DNA from: JADKIH01 sp031367345
Lineage (GTDB): Bacteria > Bacteroidota > Bacteroidia > AKYH767-A > 2013-40CM-41-45
DNA length: 64,000 nt
Direction of reading: 5' to 3'
Assembly (NCBI GenBank): GCA_031367345.1
Contig: JANLPR010000046.1
Location: 1-64,000 of the forward strand
This document shows positions 60,584 to 64,000 of the stretch, piece after piece. Made by a program: the position numbers and the translations under genes. The notes below the pieces were generated by a model, which was not told the origin of the DNA, made no database searches, and saw only the letters and a program-made list of their open reading frames with translations. The first letter of the stretch is position 1; each line of letters opens with the position of its first letter.

Positions 60584-63500
60584 TTAAGGTCGCATCACTA
60601 TTTTCCCAATGTTGTTTTCCACGAGACTAAAATCGGACGACTCAACAAGTAGATTTCCATCAAGGTCAAAAACGGAATACCCAACTCCACTTATTAGAGA
60701 TGCATTTTCTACAAGTAGAAAATCGTTGAAGTCCACGACACCATTTTTATTTACATCACCACTAACAACTGAATAACTTCCATCAGAGTTCATGTGCAAA
60801 TTATTGCCAAAAACATTCGCAAGGAGTGTAAAATCGTACGTCATTGCAGGTTGATTTAATAACAAAGAATTTGTGCTCCATGTTTCCAGCGAATTTCTGT
60901 GATTGACAACAATGAAATAATTTCCATTTAGAAAAATTGCCGGTATGCTTACAGTCAAGAAACCGGATGTAGATAATATTTCTTTCGAAGAAAAAACTAA
61001 AGAGTAAGGTGCTGAATTAGATGCCAAACTAACAGTGATCGTATCACAACTTAATGGACTTAAAACACCGACGTTGTTTCCACTCCCTAAGTAAAGACCT
61101 TCGATATTTATTTTAAGTGTAAGAACTACATCACAGTCTTCGTCAATTAATCCATTACAATTATCATCGATATTATTTCCGCAAATTTCAACAGCGCCGG
61201 GATTGACAGCAGCATTAGCATCATTGCAATCGGTATTGTCTGCTATATATCCGGAAGGCTGATCGCACTCTAATACATAAATAGATGGGTTTCCATAACC
61301 ATCTTGATCTGCATCAATGTACCAAGTGGAGACAATATTTCTCACTACGATAGCTGCACCGTTCATAGAACTAGTACAAGAAGACGAAGTATTTGTAGCT
61401 ACAACAGTATAATTTCCACTTGTAGTCTGATTACCAAAAGAAATTAAACTTCCATTACCACTTAAAGTTTGACCGGTAGATATAGAATTTCTCAAGAGTG
61501 TATATACTACACCATTTTCAGAATTTGATAGTCCGATAGCCACTCCATCATTGGGAACAGAGCAAAAACTTCCCCCACCGGTTACATTATAAATCACAGG
61601 AGTTGCAGCATGTGAAATTACAACTGTATTATTCATAGTCGCCGTACATCCTCCCGAAGTATTAGTAGCAACTACGTAATAAGAAGAGAACGAAGTAAAA
61701 TTACCGAAGGCTAATGGATTCCCTGTTCCGCTTATATTTACACCAGTAGAACCACTTGAGTTAAACAATAAATAGGTTGAGCCTGTTTGCGAGCCACTCA
61801 AATTAATTGGCATTCCAACACCGCCGAGACAAACTGCACCACCACCTGAAAGTTGATAAACTGTAGGAGATGAAGCAGAAGTTATAGAAACGGGATTCGC
61901 CATTGAAGCTGAACATGAAGTAGTAACATTGGTTGCAATAACAGAATAAGTTCCAGATGCTGTTTGAAGTCCAAAGTTCAGCGCGGAGCCAGTACCTGAA
62001 ACACTATTTCCAATTGGAGAATTGTTTAATCGCAATTGATAATTCACATTTGTTTGCGAAGAAGAAAGACCAACCGAAACACCAGATCCGGAAGAACAAC
62101 TTACTCCACCTCCAGTAACATTAAAAATTGTTGGTAAAGGATTAACCAAAATAATTGAACTACCATTCATAGTAGCAGTACATCCGGAAGCTGAATGAGT
62201 CGCGACAACTGTATATGTTCCGGCACTACTTTGGTTACCGAAAGAAATGGGAGATCCATTTCCGGCTAAAGGAGTACCTGAATTAGAAGTATTAATTTTC
62301 AATTGATAAGTTACACCACTTTCACTTCCAGACAATCCAACTAATGGAGCAGTACTACCACTACAATAGCTTCCTCCACCATTCAAACTAAAAACAGCAG
62401 GAACAGAAGTAATGGTTACAGTATTTGTAACAGCCGAACACCCAACAGAAGAAGTGAGTGAGCAAAAATGTGATGAAGTGGAATTAACTAATAATGTTTG
62501 TGAAACAGTTCCATTATCCCATAAATAAGTTGCGGCCCTATTAGCTGTTAAAATGGTTGAAGCACCTTGACAAATCGTAGAACTTCCAGAAAAAGTAATT
62601 ATTGGATTCGGATTCTCGTAAGTAAGAGATACATCATCGATTCTAAATTGTGGTGTGATTCCGTTTTGTATAAATTGAATGAATAATTTATTTACTGCCG
62701 GGATTCCTGTTACACTTCGAAGGAACCAGATAGCGGTACCGGAACCTGTTGGTAGCAATGTAAAAGGCAAAGTTGTATAATTTAAACTATCGGTACTGTA
62801 TTGCACTAATAGCTCAGAACCATTTGAGGCAGTAGTAGATTTAAAAACTCCAAACGATAAGACCATGCCGGTTAGTCCGCTTGTGTTAATTCCGGAGATC
62901 ACAAAATTCTTACCGAGCGTATTTGTTATAAAAACATTTCCTCCTCCTGTTGCTCCTGTATAACCGGAAGATGCCGAAGAAATTCGTACATCACCCGAAC
63001 CATACATTAAATAATTTATGTTATCGAAACCATTTGCAGTTTCATAAGCAGGTATTAAAGTAGTAGTAGTTGGATTCCCCATCGACTCAGTGAAGAGTGG
63101 CGAAATAAATATTTGCGCGTTATTTGAAACCACGACAGCAGAAGATGTAGCTGTACAACCACTGTTATCAGAAACGGTAACAGTGTAATTTCCTGCCACA
63201 TTTGTTAAGATTGACTGCGATGTAGCACCATTCGACCAGAGATAATTATAACCTGAATTAGTACTTAATTTTATAGAACTTCCAGAACAAACAGAAATAG
63301 GTCCCGACGGAGAAATTACTGCGGCCGGGAAACCTGTTACAACAATTGTTTTGGAAGCAACTGTTGAACATCCATTACCATCCACATACGTATAAGAAAT
63401 AGTATGCGTTCCAATTCCTGCAGTAGAAGGAGAAAATATTCCATTGTTTACGCCGGTACCGGAATAAATACCTCCTGACGGAGAGCCGCCGGAGAGTGTA

Positions 63501-64000
63501 AAAGAATTTGTTGTAATACAAACATTTGAAAAATTATTCAGCGTTACTGTTGGTGGAGTATTTATTGAAACATTTACTGAGCCTGTCGAAGAGCAACTGT
63601 TTGCATCTGTTCCAACAACAGTGTATGTAGTTCCTAAAGTTGGATTAGCAATTACTATAGAGCCAGTAGTTGTATTTAATCCTAAAGAAGGAGACCAAGA
63701 ATAAGTTGAAGCTCCTGAAGCAGTAAGTGTGACGCCGGCATTAGAACATATCACCGGATTGGTGGGCGAAAAAGTAATTGTTGGCAATGGATTTACAATA
63801 ACAGTTGTTGAAGCAGAAAGAACAGGATCACAAATGAGAGTACTATTTACGCTATAAGAAGGAAAAGTAATAGACCAGTTTGTAATAGAGCCGGTATTAG
63901 AGTTAGCTCGATCGTAAACAAGTAATTTCCAATTTCCATTTGGATTGAATGACCCGCTACCTAAAGAAGCAAAAGTTGTTTTTGTTGAAGTGATACAAGA
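60584..64000 (-). CDS. Repeat-rich surface protein with MopE and dockerin-like regions, 5' end outside window
   Basis: The frame is open on the minus strand from 64000 to the stop at 60584 (1,138 codons), so the gene continues beyond the right edge; the TTG at 63787 is not its start. The part nearest the edge, NGNWKLLVYDRANS then WSITFP, resembles a P-domain. Then come Ig-like segments, and four repeats of about 87 residues, each with GGG-x-x-C (62370, 62110, 61840 and 61570) and ending VVATNTS-type. A MopE-like segment TWYIDADQDGYGNP...CDQPSGYIADNTDCND follows, and a dockerin-like pair GDVNKNGVVDFNDF/FDLDGNLLVESSDF ends it. There is no T9SS tail. It is probably a surface or adhesion protein. 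Confidence 0.85.
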   Translation of the reverse strand, partial: SCITSTKTTFASLGSGSFNPNGNWKLLVYDRANSNTGSITNWSITFPSYSVNSTLICDPVLSASTTVIVNPLPTITFSPTNPVICSNAGVTLTASGASTYSWSPSLGLNTTTGSIVIANPTLGTTYTVVGTDANSCSSTGSVNVSINTPPTVTLNNFSNVCITTNSFTLSGGSPSGGIYSGTGVNNGIFSPSTAGIGTHTISYTYVDGNGCSTVASKTIVVTGFPAAVISPSGPISVCSGSSIKLSTNSGYNYLWSNGATSQSILTNVAGNYTVTVSDNSGCTATSSAVVVSNNAQIFISPLFTESMGNPTTTTLIPAYETANGFDNINYLMYGSGDVRISSASSGYTGATGGGNVFITNTLGKNFVISGINTSGLTGMVLSFGVFKSTTASNGSELLVQYSTDSLNYTTLPFTLLPTGSGTAIWFLRSVTGIPAVNKLFIQFIQNGITPQFRIDDVSLTYENPNPIITFSGSSTICQGASTILTANRAATYLWDNGTVSQTLLVNSTSSHFCSLTSSVGCSAVTNTVTITSVPAVFSLNGGGSYCSGSTAPLVGLSGSESGVTYQLKINTSNSGTPLAGNGSPISFGNQSSAGTYTVVATHSASGCTATMNGSSIILVNPLPTIFNVTGGGVSCSSGSGVSVGLSSSQTNVNYQLRLNNSPIGNSVSGTGSALNFGLQTASGTYSVIATNVTTSCSASMANPVSITSASSPTVYQLSGGGAVCLGGVGMPINLSGSQTGSTYLLFNSSGSTGVNISGTGNPLAFGNFTSFSSYYVVATNTSGGCTATMNNTVVISHAATPVIYNVTGGGSFCSVPNDGVAIGLSNSENGVVYTLLRNSISTGQTLSGNGSLISFGNQTTSGNYTVVATNTSSSCTSSMNGAAIVVRNIVSTWYIDADQDGYGNPSIYVLECDQPSGYIADNTDCNDANAAVNPGAVEICGNNIDDNCNGLIDEDCDVVLTLKINIEGLYLGSGNNVGVLSPLSCDTITVSLASNSAPYSLVFSSKEILSTSGFLTVSIPAIFLNGNYFIVVNHRNSLETWSTNSLLLNQPAMTYDFTLLANVFGNNLHMNSDGSYSVVSGDVNKNGVVDFNDFLLVENASLISGVGYSVFDLDGNLLVESSDFSLVENNIGKIVMRP

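Noticed and set aside
1..64000. tRNA, rRNA or prophage genes
   Set aside because: No T-loop-like GGTTCGAATCC sequences, rRNA segments or phage structural genes were found by reading both strands; a covariance search was not possible.

Overview
The window is an AT-rich stretch of a Bacteroidota chromosome (the class or family cannot be fixed from sequence alone). The evidence is six C-terminal type IX secretion (T9SS) sorting tails, family-specific neighbours such as DUF4271-hemD-rnpA-yidD, HU-style lipoproteins, Bacteroidota-type -7 promoter boxes (TAnnTTTG), and no clear Shine-Dalgarno signals. No rRNA, tRNA, CRISPR array or prophage was seen.

Layout. 1-2050: the start of a secreted protein that runs off the left edge, a truncated T9SS tail, and a REP/RAYT island: one Y1 (HUH) REP-associated transposase flanked by inverted blocks of palindromic repeats. 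2054-8481: glycosyltransferase, O-antigen ligase, S41 protease, yidD, rnpA, hemD and a DUF4271 protein, all on the minus strand. 8723-24037: about 15 kb, all minus strand, of envelope and redox genes: DUF5777 barrel, YceI, CX4CH lipoprotein, HupE, TPR protein, DUF4331 protein, T9SS proteins, arylsulfotransferase-like protein, redoxin, ThiE-like protein, methyltransferase, hydrolase and AhpD-like protein. It is headed by an ECF sigma factor and its anti-sigma factor. 24380-25810: a membrane-protein gene broken by one in-frame TAA. 26116-32124: a large T9SS protein, a glutaryl-CoA-dehydrogenase-like gene and a 46-unit heptamer minisatellite. 32162-42232: hemW, a histidine kinase, an AsmA-like protein, a DUF885 lipoprotein, superoxide dismutase, a second S41 protease and dCMP deaminase.

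42592-49051 holds a signalling locus: a lipoprotein, an ABCG-type transporter with an extra N-terminal region, SiaC- and SiaB-like proteins, a membrane-anchored SpoIIE/PP2C phosphatase and a small protein. It looks like a SiaABC partner-switching module without the diguanylate cyclase SiaD. 49341-59037 is a sigma-54 and stress hub: coiled-coil lipoprotein, histidine kinase with a pseudo-receiver, NtrC-type activator, DksA/TraR-like protein, RpoN, a YtxH protein, a lone receiver protein and a DUF4199 protein. 59532-64000 carries a class A beta-lactamase-like hydrolase and a long repeat-rich surface protein that runs off the right edge.

The best candidates for new biology are the SiaBC/PP2C/ABCG module, the sigma-factor-headed DUF4331/HupE/redox block, and the REP/RAYT island. 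Two genes interrupted by in-frame TAA and several strong inverted repeats are also recorded.
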